Source of the DNA: Epilithonimonas hispanica
Lineage (GTDB): Bacteria; Bacteroidota; Bacteroidia; Flavobacteriales; Weeksellaceae
Reading direction: 5' to 3'
Assembly (NCBI RefSeq): GCF_003385395.1
Contig: NZ_QNUG01000021.1
Span: forward strand, 1-59,890
DNA length: 59,890 nt
A program made the position numbers and the translations under genes. The notes under the pieces were generated by a model. The model did not search any database. It saw nothing but the letters and a program-made list of their open reading frames with translations, and was not told where the DNA came from. Below are positions 24,767 through 33,373 of the stretch, in pieces (position 1 is the stretch's first letter; each line of letters starts with the position of its first letter).

Positions 24767-26902
24767 TTACTTTACAATCTTCATTTCGTTCAATAGCCAT
24801 TTTGCATCAGCATATTTATCGATTACGAAAAGAATATATTTGGTATCAACCATAATATTTCTACACAATTTAGGGTCATAATTGATATCACTCATTGTGC
24901 CTTCCCATTGTCTATCGAAGTTGAGCCCGATGAGGTTTCCATAAGCATCTAGGGCAGGACTTCCTGAGTTTCCACCAGTTGTGTGATTGGTTGCTGTGAA
25001 GTTTACAGGAACGTCGCCAGATTTATCTTTGTAGATTCCGTAATCTTTGGTATTGTAAAGATTGATTAATTTTTTCGGTAGATCAAATTCATAATCTCCG
25101 GGAATGTATTTTTCCATAACGCCCGCAAGATGCGTTTGGTAACCATAATTAACGGCGTCTCTTGGGTTAGAACCTTTTACTTTTCCATAAGTCACACGTA
25201 GCGTAGAATTAGCATCTGGAAAGAATTTTCTGTCTTTATCAGTTTCCATTTGCTGAGCCATAAACTGCTTCTGTAACGCATCGATTTCAGTTTGATAAGA
25301 TGTTACCTTCTCATGAGTTGTTTGTACATAAGTATTCTTAATCGATGCATAAAGCTCAACAATTGGATCGTTTTTAAGAGCTTGAATTAAAGTGTTTTGA
25401 TCTGCAAAAACTTTATTGATGTCAGAATAAACTGTAGCACCATTCACTTTTCCGCTTCCCATTACTACAGAATTTTTCGCCCAATTTTCAATGGTTACAA
25501 CATTTTGATTCACATCTTTATATTTCTCAAAACCTACTGGCAAAAATTGTTGTGGGGTTTTGTTGGCGTAAAGTGCAACTACTTTTGCTGTAACTTTAGC
25601 ATCCAAACCACTTTCATAATCTTTGTACATCTCAGTCAATCTAGATTTCAGATTGTCCAAAGATTTCTGAGAAGATGTACCGTTTTCCACAGCTTCTACA
25701 TAACTCCCAAATAAACTTCCGAGAGCCAATGTCTCTGAATTTCTTGGTAACTCGCTGTAGTAAGCTCTGTTCAATGCGTAAGGTGCTTGCTCGTTGTAAA
25801 GTTTGTTTAATCCATCAATTGTTGTTTTGATGGCTGGGTTTTTTGAAATCAAAGATTGTTCATATTGTTGTTTCTTTCCAACAGCATTAGACTTTTTAAG
25901 ACCTTCGATTTCGCCTTGCCATTTTTTCCAAGCATTGGATATTCTTGCATATTTAGAAGCGTATTTGATTCTTGTCGCATTGTCCACTCTCATTTTTTCA
26001 TCAAGAGTTTTCAATGTCACATCACGCACAGAAATCATCGCTGGATCAATCTCTGTCATGATTTTCTCAACCGCTACTGCGGGAAGATATTCGGTTGTTC
26101 TTCCTGGGAATCCAAAAACAAAAGTGAAGTCGTCTTCTTTTTTATCCTTGATAGAAATTGGCAAGAAATGTTTTGGTGTGTAAGGAATATTATCTTTGGA
26201 ATATTCTGCAGGCTTGTTGTTTTTATCAGCATAAATTCTGAACATAGAGAAATCGCCTGTGTGTCTTGGCCAAACCCAGTTGTCTGTATCAGAACCATAT
26301 TTTCCAATGGCCTGAGGCGGAGCACCAACCAAACGAATATCTTTGTAAGTTTCTATGACATAGGCATAATACTTATTACCATAATACATTGATCTTACCG
26401 AGATTTTCTGATAGCTTTCAGGTTTTTGAGAAGCAATGTAAGCCTCAGTGTTTTGTTTGATTTTAGCATCCAAATCTTTTCCAGTCAAACCTGCTGTTCC
26501 TGCAAGAATGTCTTTAGTTACTTCTTTGATATCTGTGATAAAATCTACAGTTACACCAGGATTTGGTAATTCTCCGTTCATATCTTTTGCCCAAAATCCG
26601 TTGGTCAAAAGGTCATTTTCTACAGTAGAATGAGATTGGATATTATCATAACCACAATGATGATTGGTTAGTAAAAGTCCGCTAGGAGAGATAACCTCAG
26701 CAGTACAACCACCATCAAACTGAACAACCGCATCTTTGATACTTGCCTTTTCAGGATTGAAAATATCTTTTGCAGAAATCTTCATTCCCAGTTCTTTCAT
26801 TTCTTTTTCATTGACTTCTGTCGGAATCCACATTCCTCCGTATTGCTGTGCTAATGTCATTACAGCTGACAATGCAAAAGCTGATAAGAGAATTTTTTTC
26901 AT
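24767..26902 (-). CDS. S46 family serine peptidase, DPP11-like
   Basis: A 711-residue periplasmic dipeptidyl-peptidase that removes dipeptides from peptide N-termini for amino-acid nutrition. It has a signal peptide (about 1-18, ending LAQQ), the catalytic His in TNHHCGYD (about 76-83), and the catalytic Ser in TTGGNSGSP near 640. The residue 18 positions after that Ser is Arg (GLNFDRQWEG). In the Porphyromonas enzymes this position is Arg in DPP11 and Gly in DPP7, and it sets the preference for Asp/Glu at P1. I therefore predict acidic specificity. Length matches the family. It is a single gene with its own terminator. Confidence 0.92.
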   Translation of the reverse strand: MKKILLSAFALSAVMTLAQQYGGMWIPTEVNEKEMKELGMKISAKDIFNPEKASIKDAVVQFDGGCTAEVISPSGLLLTNHHCGYDNIQSHSTVENDLLTNGFWAKDMNGELPNPGVTVDFITDIKEVTKDILAGTAGLTGKDLDAKIKQNTEAYIASQKPESYQKISVRSMYYGNKYYAYVIETYKDIRLVGAPPQAIGKYGSDTDNWVWPRHTGDFSMFRIYADKNNKPAEYSKDNIPYTPKHFLPISIKDKKEDDFTFVFGFPGRTTEYLPAVAVEKIMTEIDPAMISVRDVTLKTLDEKMRVDNATRIKYASKYARISNAWKKWQGEIEGLKKSNAVGKKQQYEQSLISKNPAIKTTIDGLNKLYNEQAPYALNRAYYSELPRNSETLALGSLFGSYVEAVENGTSSQKSLDNLKSRLTEMYKDYESGLDAKVTAKVVALYANKTPQQFLPVGFEKYKDVNQNVVTIENWAKNSVVMGSGKVNGATVYSDINKVFADQNTLIQALKNDPIVELYASIKNTYVQTTHEKVTSYQTEIDALQKQFMAQQMETDKDRKFFPDANSTLRVTYGKVKGSNPRDAVNYGYQTHLAGVMEKYIPGDYEFDLPKKLINLYNTKDYGIYKDKSGDVPVNFTATNHTTGGNSGSPALDAYGNLIGLNFDRQWEGTMSDINYDPKLCRNIMVDTKYILFVIDKYADAKWLLNEMKIVK

Positions 26903-27205
26903 TTATAAATTTTAAGAGGCACTAATTTAAATAAAATTTTAAGAATGGAGTAAAATAGATTTTAGCATCAAAACAAAAAAAGAGGCTGTCTCTTTTTATT
27001 GCTAAGATTTATAATGTTTAATATTAGCAGGTTATTACGAATCGCTACTGCAAAGTTTAGATTCCTACGGACTGACAAGCTTTACGTTAAAAATAGATTT
27101 ATATTGTAACCAATCAAAAGTAACAATCCTCAATTCTTTGTGACTAATAAAATGTTGCGTAAATTACGCCCCAAAATAAAAATTAATAAAAATTAAAAGT
27201 ATAGT
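26903..27205. other. intergenic region with a dispersed-repeat copy
   Basis: This is the shared upstream region of two divergent peptidase genes. It contains GTTTAGATTCCTACGGACTGACAAG in two parts (27055-27079), one arm of the repeat also found at 18003-18027. No further structure is evident. Confidence 0.5.
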
Positions 27206-30118
27206 ATGAAGAAAATTTTTATTTCAGTTTCACTATTATTTATGATGAATGCAATGGCACAGAAATTTGAAACACAATCTGCTACAGATAAACAAGGTTA
27301 TACTTACGAAACCGTAAAAAATGACCAATCAGGTGTGAGAGTCTACACCCTGAAAAACGGACTAAAAGTCTATCTCGCTAAAAATGATGACGCTCCAAGA
27401 ATCCAAACCTACATCCCTGTAAGAACGGGTTCTAATAACGATCCAAGTGATAATACAGGATTAGCGCATTATCTGGAACACATGGTTTTCAAAGGAACTT
27501 CACATTTAGGAACTAGCGATTGGGCAAAAGAAAAAACATTACTAGCTCAGATTTCTGATTTATACGAGCAGCACAAAGCAGAAAAAGATCCTGCAAAGAA
27601 AAAAGCATTATACAAGAAAATAGACGAAGTCTCTCAGGAAGCTTCCAAATATGCGATTGCTAACGAGTATGACAAAGCGATTTCTTCTCTTGGTGCAACA
27701 GGAACCAATGCTCACACTTGGTTAGACGAAACAGTTTATAAAAACAATATACCATCCAACGAATTGGAGAAATGGCTTAAGGTTGAACACGAGCGTTTCT
27801 CTGAATTGGTTTTGAGATTGTTCCATACAGAATTGGAAGCGGTTTATGAAGAGTATAATCGTGCTCAGGATAATGACGGAAGATTGGTAAATTATGCAAT
27901 GATGGAAGCGCTTTTCCCAAAACATCCGAACGGTCAGCAAACGACTATCGGCACTTCGGAGCATTTGAAAAGCCCTTCTATGGTAGCGATCCACAAGTAT
28001 TTTGATACTTACTATGTGCCTAATAATATGGCGGTAGTCTTGGTTGGAGATTTGGATTTTGATAAAACGATCAAAATGGTAGATCAATACTTTGGAACGT
28101 TCAAGTACAAAGAATTGCCAATGAAGAAAATGGTTGCTGAGGAGCCAATGACGAGCATCGTTTCCAGAACTGTAAAAAGTCCTTCTACACCTAGAATGAC
28201 AATGGCTTGGAGAACAGATTCTAACGGAACTCAAGAAGCAAGATTAGCAGATGTTGTCGCTGAAATATTGAGCAACAGCGGAGACGCAGGTTTGATTGAC
28301 CTTAATATTAATCAAAAACAAAAAACACTTGGTGCCGGTGCTTACGAATCGCCTTTCAAAACTTATGGTGCATTTGTTTTAAGTGTTGTTCCGAAAGATG
28401 GGCAGAGCTTTGATGAAGCTAAAAAGTTGTTATTAGACCAAATTGAATTGGTTAAAAAGGGACAATTCCCAGACTGGATGCTAAACGCAATCGTGAATGA
28501 TCTGAAAGTTCAGAGAATGAAACGATGGGAAACGGCTGATGGATTGGCTACAACATTATATTCAACTTACATCGGGGACAGAACTTGGGAGCAGGAATTA
28601 GATGAAGTAAACCAATACGAAGCGATCACTAAAGCGGATGTTGTGAAATTTGCGAATGATTTCTTCAAAGATAATTACGTAGTTGTTTACAAAGAAAAAG
28701 GCGTTAATGATAAATTGGTTCGTGTAGAAAACCCAGGAATTACGCCAATCAAATTGAACAGAGAAGCACAATCACCATTCCTGAAAGATATCATTAATAC
28801 AAAATCTTCTGATATCAAACCAGAGTTTGTTGATTTCAAAACTGCTATTGCAACTTCTACAATCAAAGACAAAAAAGTAAGCTTCATTAAAAATAAATAC
28901 AATGAAGTAGCTCAGGTGAATTATGTTTTCCCTTTCGGAACCGATAATGATAAAGAATTGGCACTTGGTGTAACAGTTCTACAATATCTTGGAACGGATA
29001 AATATACACCAGAACAATTGAAAGAAGAGTTCTACAAATTAGGAATTACGAATCAATTCAAAACGTCTAATGACCAAATGATTATTGCGCTTAGCGGATT
29101 GGAAAGCAATATGAAAAAAGGAGTAGAGCTTATGAATCACTGGATTAATAATGTGAAAGCAGATCAAGCAATCTATTACCAAACGGTGAATACAATCCTT
29201 GAGTCCAGAGAAGTTGCGAAGAAAGATAAGAATAGAATTATGGCGGCTTTAGCTAATTATGCTAAGTTTGGAAAAGATTCTAGATTCTCTGATGTGATTT
29301 CTAAAGATCGTTTGAAAAGCATCAACGTTTCTGAATTGATTTCTAAAATCAAAACGTTAAACGAATATCCTTACGAAGTTTTCCTTTACGGGGAAGATCA
29401 AAAAGGATTGGAAAAAGCAGTGAAGCCTTATATTGTTAATACAAAATTACAGCCTGCAACTGCGAAAGAATATGCAGAGCCTGCAACTGCCGGAAAAGTA
29501 TATTTTACACCATACGATATGGTACAAATGGAAATGTCTAAAGTGGCAAAAGCCGGCGATGTGAATGTGGCAAACTTCGGAAAAGCAAGTGTTTTCAACG
29601 AGTATTTTGGACGTGGATTGTCTTCTATCGTTTTCCAGGAAATTAGAGAAAGTAAATCTTTAGCTTATTCAGCTTACGTTTCTTATGCTAATGCGACTGA
29701 GAAAAACCATCCGAATTATGTAACAACTTATATCGGAACTCAGGCAAACAAATTACCTTTAGCAGTTTCTGCAATGTCTGAATTGATGGCAGAACTTCCG
29801 CAGATTCCAGCTCAGTTCGAAAATGCAAAAGGATCTGCTTTGAAACAAATTGCATCTAGCAGAATCAACAGAACTGTGACTTATTACAACCAGTTATCTT
29901 TGAAAAAATTAGGAATTGATCACGATGTGAGAAAAGATATCTACGCAGAAATCCAATCTTTGACATTGCCTCAATTGACTAATTTCTATAACACCGAAGT
30001 AAAACCGTTGCAATACAACACAGCAATCATCGGTAAAAAAGAAAACCTGAATATGGAGTCTGTCAACAAAATGGGAGAGTTCCAAGAAGTAAGTCTTGAA
30101 GAGATTTTTGGATATTAA
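27206..30118 (+). CDS. M16 family zinc peptidase (pitrilysin type)
   Basis: A 970-residue secreted metallopeptidase. A signal peptide (MKKIFISVSLLFMMNAMAQ, residues 1-19) is followed by two homologous M16 halves. The inverted zinc motif HYLEH lies at about 90-94, and the distal zinc-binding Glu is in ELEAVYEEYN near 215. The C-terminal half (from about 500) lacks a second zinc site, as usual, but keeps the GRGLSSIVFQEIRESKSLAYSA domain. It degrades peptides in the periplasm. It is divergent from the S46 peptidase, so the two may serve peptide nutrition together. A strong terminator follows. Confidence 0.92.
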   Translation: MKKIFISVSLLFMMNAMAQKFETQSATDKQGYTYETVKNDQSGVRVYTLKNGLKVYLAKNDDAPRIQTYIPVRTGSNNDPSDNTGLAHYLEHMVFKGTSHLGTSDWAKEKTLLAQISDLYEQHKAEKDPAKKKALYKKIDEVSQEASKYAIANEYDKAISSLGATGTNAHTWLDETVYKNNIPSNELEKWLKVEHERFSELVLRLFHTELEAVYEEYNRAQDNDGRLVNYAMMEALFPKHPNGQQTTIGTSEHLKSPSMVAIHKYFDTYYVPNNMAVVLVGDLDFDKTIKMVDQYFGTFKYKELPMKKMVAEEPMTSIVSRTVKSPSTPRMTMAWRTDSNGTQEARLADVVAEILSNSGDAGLIDLNINQKQKTLGAGAYESPFKTYGAFVLSVVPKDGQSFDEAKKLLLDQIELVKKGQFPDWMLNAIVNDLKVQRMKRWETADGLATTLYSTYIGDRTWEQELDEVNQYEAITKADVVKFANDFFKDNYVVVYKEKGVNDKLVRVENPGITPIKLNREAQSPFLKDIINTKSSDIKPEFVDFKTAIATSTIKDKKVSFIKNKYNEVAQVNYVFPFGTDNDKELALGVTVLQYLGTDKYTPEQLKEEFYKLGITNQFKTSNDQMIIALSGLESNMKKGVELMNHWINNVKADQAIYYQTVNTILESREVAKKDKNRIMAALANYAKFGKDSRFSDVISKDRLKSINVSELISKIKTLNEYPYEVFLYGEDQKGLEKAVKPYIVNTKLQPATAKEYAEPATAGKVYFTPYDMVQMEMSKVAKAGDVNVANFGKASVFNEYFGRGLSSIVFQEIRESKSLAYSAYVSYANATEKNHPNYVTTYIGTQANKLPLAVSAMSELMAELPQIPAQFENAKGSALKQIASSRINRTVTYYNQLSLKKLGIDHDVRKDIYAEIQSLTLPQLTNFYNTEVKPLQYNTAIIGKKENLNMESVNKMGEFQEVSLEEIFGY

Positions 30119-30136
30119 TCTGAATTGATTTATAAT

Positions 30137-30170
30137 AAAACCCTCTTGAAAATTTTCAAGAGGGTTTTGT
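30137..30170 (+). terminator. intrinsic terminator of the M16 peptidase gene
   Basis: A perfect palindrome with 16-base arms (AAAACCCTCTTGAAAA and its complement, 30137-30168) lies just after the stop at 30118 and is followed by a T-rich stretch. Confidence 0.85.
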
Positions 30171-30171
30171 T

Positions 30172-30375
30172 TTAGTATCCTGGATTCTGTTGCATATAAG
30201 CATTAACAGTAATTGTGCTTTGTGATATGGGTAATACTAGGCTTGGCTGCAATTGTTAGAGTTGCAACCGTTACTTCTCATCATATTTTTGTAACTTCTT
30301 CCTTCAGCTTCTTTGTACATAAGTAGGGGGAATTAGTATCTATCACTTTCCCAAAGTTCAAAACCATTGATTCCA
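30172..30375 (-). pseudogene. degenerate 3' end of a SusD/RagB-family gene
   Basis: The minus strand ends in a frame reading LPISQSTITVNAYMQQNPGY then stop (30172-30174). This is the typical C-terminus of SusD-type glycan-binding lipoproteins, which end in NPGY. Upstream the frame breaks within about 90 bases. Short coding-like pieces in another frame continue to about 30375, with no start. It is a decayed remnant of a polysaccharide-uptake gene. Confidence 0.5.
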
Positions 30376-30507
30376 TCGTTAGTATTAAATATTATTTTGT
30401 TATTCTCAAAAAGAATCATTGAAATTTATAATTAAAAAATACTATCATAAATCAATTATTTTCTGATATAAACAGAATACATTTGTAGCTTTAAAATTTA
30501 AACTAAA

Positions 30508-31044
30508 ATGAAAATATTAGCTTTTGCAGCAAGCAACTCAAGAGAGTCTATTAATAAAGTATTAGTAGAATACACAGCGAAACAATTTAACGGGGAAGAA
30601 GTCGAAATTCTTGATTTGAACGATTACGAAATGCCAATCTTCAGTGTGGACAGAGAAAAGCACGACGGAATCCCAACTTTAGCTTTGAGATTTGCTGAGA
30701 AAATAGATGCTTCAGATTTGTTGATTATTTCTTTTGCAGAACATAACAGTACTTATACCACAGCTTTTAAAAATATATTTGATTGGATTTCTAGAATCAA
30801 AGACAGAAAACATTTCGGCGAAAAACCGGTATTTGTATTAGCAACTGCGCCAGGGCCTGGAGGAGGCAAAAATGTGATTGCTCATTTTGAAGCTAGAGCA
30901 CCTTTTAGTGGAGCAAATATTCTACAGAGTTTTTCTTTACCTAAGTTTAAAGACTCTTTTGATATCGAAAAAGGGATTGTAGATGAAGAAAAGAATACTG
31001 AGTTTCAGGAGAAATTGTCTGCTGTTAAAAACTTTTTTGAATAA
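30508..31044 (+). CDS. NAD(P)H-dependent FMN reductase / flavodoxin-like oxidoreductase
   Basis: A 178-residue cytoplasmic flavoprotein of the NADPH-dependent FMN reductase family. The FMN phosphate loop is at the N-terminus (AFAASNSRESINK), followed by ASDLLIISFAEHNSTYTTAFKNIFDWISR (about 70-98, the usual PEYN-like segment). A third loop, LATAPGPGGGKNVIAHF (about 112-128), has more glycines than is common. It reduces flavins, quinones or azo/nitro compounds; the natural substrate is unknown. TACATTTG at 30478-30485 is a good -7 box. It is a single gene. Confidence 0.85.
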   Translation: MKILAFAASNSRESINKVLVEYTAKQFNGEEVEILDLNDYEMPIFSVDREKHDGIPTLALRFAEKIDASDLLIISFAEHNSTYTTAFKNIFDWISRIKDRKHFGEKPVFVLATAPGPGGGKNVIAHFEARAPFSGANILQSFSLPKFKDSFDIEKGIVDEEKNTEFQEKLSAVKNFFE

Positions 31045-31047
31045 CAT

Positions 31048-31080
31048 TTTGGAATGTTGTGTTAAGAATGCTTAACTTTG
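31048..31080 (+). promoter_or_regulatory. promoter upstream of the mini-ORF before purM
   Basis: TTTG (31048-31051), a 21-base spacer and TAACTTTG (31073-31080) match the Bacteroidota -33/-7 consensus well. Transcription would start near 31086. Confidence 0.6.
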
Positions 31081-31092
31081 CTACAAAGAAAA

Positions 31093-31191
31093 ATGAAATT
31101 TAATCCGATGAAAATCCCACAACTTCATTTCCAGCAATCTATTAATTCTTGCAAAAAGAATTATACAATTGCCTCCGAACTTGTGAGTTAA
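31093..31191 (+). CDS. 32-codon small ORF, possible leader peptide
   Basis: The ATG at 31093 gives MKFNPMKIPQLHFQQSI, ending ASELVS. It sits a few bases after a predicted transcription start and ends eight bases before a strong intrinsic terminator, and purM begins about 115 bases beyond that. The layout of promoter, tiny frame and terminator resembles an attenuated leader or a free-standing small gene. I do not recognise the peptide, and it may not be translated. Confidence 0.35.
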   Translation: MKFNPMKIPQLHFQQSINSCKKNYTIASELVS

Positions 31192-31198
31192 AATAACG

Positions 31199-31231
31199 GC
31201 CGACTATCTTAATAAGATTGTCGGCTTTTTT
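31199..31231 (+). terminator. intrinsic terminator between the mini-ORF and purM
   Basis: A 12-base stem with one mismatch (GCCGACTATCTT / AAGATTGTCGGC) and a three-base loop is followed by TTTTTT. Confidence 0.8.
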
Positions 31232-31344
31232 ATTGGAATAAAACTGAAAGTAAAGTTTGAAATAAATCTAATGAATTCCAAGATTCTTTCAGGTTTTCAA
31301 AAGCCTGAAGGAATCGAAAGAATCGCAATTCTGAAAATCTAAAA

Positions 31345-32337
31345 ATGAGCAATACCTACAAATCAGCCGGCGTTGATAAAGAAGAAGGTTACAAAACCGT
31401 TGATAAAATCAAATCTGCTGTTGCAGAGACCCATAACAAAAATGTTCTGAACAATCTGGGAAGCTTCGGTGCGTTCTATGAGATTGCCGGATATAAGAAT
31501 CCTGTTTTAGTTTCTGGAACAGACGGCGTTGGAACCAAGCTAAAAGTAGCTTTGGATTCCAAGAAATACGATTCTATCGGTATAGACTGTTTTGCAATGT
31601 GCGCCAACGATATCCTTTGTCACGGTGCAAAACCATTGTTTTTCTTGGATTATCTGGCTTGTGGAAAATTGGATTCAGACATTGCTGCTGAAATCGTTCT
31701 TGGAATGGTGACTGCTTGCAAGGACAATAATTGCGCTTTGATTGGTGGCGAAACTGCCGAGATGCCGGGAATGTATCAGCCGGGCGATTATGATGTAGCT
31801 GGGTTTTGCGTAGGAATTGTGGAGAAAGACCAGATTATTGATGGTTCTAAAATCAAAAAAGGAAACAAAATCATTGCAATCCCAAGTTCTGGATTTCATT
31901 CCAACGGATTTTCTTTGGTAAGAAAGATTTTCCCAAATTTCGAAGAAGAATTCGAAGGGAAACCATTATACGAGACTTTGCTGGTGCCAACAAGATTGTA
32001 TTATAAAGACATCCACAAAGTTTTGGAAGAAGTTCCTGTTTGCGGAATTGCGCACATCACAGGGGGCGGATTGTACGAGAATGTTCCGAGAATCATTCCG
32101 GAAGGTCTTTGCGCCACTATCGATGAATCTAAAATCAAAGTTCCAACCGTGATGTTAGAATTAGAAAAACGAGGAAACATCGATAGAAAAGAAATGCACG
32201 GAACTTTCAATATGGGTGTGGGAATGGTTTTGGTAACCGATGCCGAACATTCTGAAAAAATCCTTGACCTTTTGGAAGATGCTTATGTTGTGGGCGAAAT
32301 AACAGAAGGAAGCGAGAAAATCGATTTAAAATTTTAG
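31345..32337 (+). CDS. purM: phosphoribosylformylglycinamidine cyclo-ligase (AIR synthetase)
   Basis: A 330-residue cytoplasmic enzyme that closes formylglycinamidine ribonucleotide to aminoimidazole ribonucleotide with ATP, step five of purine synthesis. The conserved blocks are present: LVSGTDGVGTKLKVA (about 55-70), DCFAMCANDILCHGAKPLFFLDY (about 80-102), IGGETAEMPGMY (about 133-144) and HITGGGLYENVPRI. Length is normal for the family. It is upstream of purN and purH on the same strand, but a 277-base gap with a repeat separates it from purN. A promoter and terminator lie in its 5' region. Confidence 0.96.
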   Translation: MSNTYKSAGVDKEEGYKTVDKIKSAVAETHNKNVLNNLGSFGAFYEIAGYKNPVLVSGTDGVGTKLKVALDSKKYDSIGIDCFAMCANDILCHGAKPLFFLDYLACGKLDSDIAAEIVLGMVTACKDNNCALIGGETAEMPGMYQPGDYDVAGFCVGIVEKDQIIDGSKIKKGNKIIAIPSSGFHSNGFSLVRKIFPNFEEEFEGKPLYETLLVPTRLYYKDIHKVLEEVPVCGIAHITGGGLYENVPRIIPEGLCATIDESKIKVPTVMLELEKRGNIDRKEMHGTFNMGVGMVLVTDAEHSEKILDLLEDAYVVGEITEGSEKIDLKF

Positions 32338-32339
32338 GA

Positions 32340-32445
32340 GCTTAATCCCGCTATCCGCTATATCTTTTTTGTTTTTTAGACGTTTTGTCATCAATAGAAA
32401 TTGAAAAGAAAAACAAAAAAGGATGCCGCTACTATCGGGGCTAGG
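32340..32445. repeat. palindromic intergenic repeat between purM and purN
   Basis: CCCGCTATCCGCTATATC (about 32347-32364) and a downstream inverted counterpart ending GCCGCTACTATCGGGGCT (about 32423-32442) enclose complementary TTTTTTGTTTTT and AAAACAAAAAAG runs. This looks like a dispersed REP/MITE-type sequence; a relative with CAATCGGGGCT occurs near 17881. Confidence 0.65.
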
Positions 32446-32613
32446 TAAATATTATGGTTAAAAACTCTTTGCTGAGTAAAACGCCTTTATCTCAATATGT
32501 TTATTGTTTTTAAAGGAATCGATGATTATGCCAAAGGCGAATTGCGAACTTAAAAACATTGAGTATTAAAAAAAAGCTTTGCGGACTTGGCGTTTAAAAA
32601 GCATAGCATTAAA

Positions 32614-33177
32614 ATGAAAAACTTAGTCATACTAATTTCAGGTTCAGGAACCAATCTTCAAAGAATCATTGACTGCATCAGCAACGGCGAAATCCGAAAT
32701 GCAAAAGTGAATCTGGTGATTGCAGACAGAGAATGTTTCGGATTAGAAAGAGCAGAAAAACATCACATCCCGAATTTATTAATCAAACGTGGAAAAGACT
32801 TTTCAGAGAACTTAGAAAAAGCGATTCCGGAAAATACAGATTTGATTGTTCTGGCTGGTTTTTTATCCATCTTGAAACCTGAGTTCTGCAAAAAATGGGA
32901 AGGTAAGATTATAAATATTCATCCTGCACTGTTGCCGAAATTTGGAGGAAAAGGAATGTGGGGACATCACGTTCACAATGCAGTAATTGAGGCAGGCGAA
33001 AAAGAAAGTGGGGCAACCGTTCATTTTGTGACTTCGGGAATCGATGAAGGTGAGATTATTCTGCAAGGAAAATTTGATGTTGAAGAAAATGATTCAGCTG
33101 AGACTTTAGCTCAAAAAGTTCATCAGATTGAATATGATATTTTCCCAAAAGCCATTGATTTGGTTCTTAATAAATAG
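32614..33177 (+). CDS. purN: phosphoribosylglycinamide formyltransferase
   Basis: A 187-residue enzyme that transfers the formyl group of 10-formyltetrahydrofolate to glycinamide ribonucleotide, step three of purine synthesis. The frame is open from 32587, but the ATG at 32614 gives MKNLVILISGSGTNLQRII, the standard start with the phosphate-binding GSGTN. The catalytic Asn-His-Asp set is represented by INIHPALLPKFGG (about 101-113) and the downstream Asp in TSGIDEGEII. Its length is typical. It lies between purM and purH. Confidence 0.95.
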   Translation: MKNLVILISGSGTNLQRIIDCISNGEIRNAKVNLVIADRECFGLERAEKHHIPNLLIKRGKDFSENLEKAIPENTDLIVLAGFLSILKPEFCKKWEGKIINIHPALLPKFGGKGMWGHHVHNAVIEAGEKESGATVHFVTSGIDEGEIILQGKFDVEENDSAETLAQKVHQIEYDIFPKAIDLVLNK

Positions 33178-33373
33178 AATTGGTTTAGTTAAAGTGAAAA
33201 TGATATTATAATTCGTAAATTGTTTTAATATAATGATTTACAGATTTTAATTAAAATTGACTTTAATTAATAAAAGATAAAATCTAAAGTAAATAAAAAG
33301 TAAATCCGGAGGTGAAAGAACCGGTAAATCACAGTTTGAATAAAACTGTAAAAAGTAAAATTTGAAAGAAAAA

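Noticed and set aside
26074-26392. Frames antisense to or overlapping the S46 peptidase
   Set aside because: They lie within a conserved coding region and have no supporting motifs.
33308-33312. GGAGG-like sequence before purH as a Shine-Dalgarno site
   Set aside because: It is more than 60 bases from the start codon, and this group rarely uses such sites.
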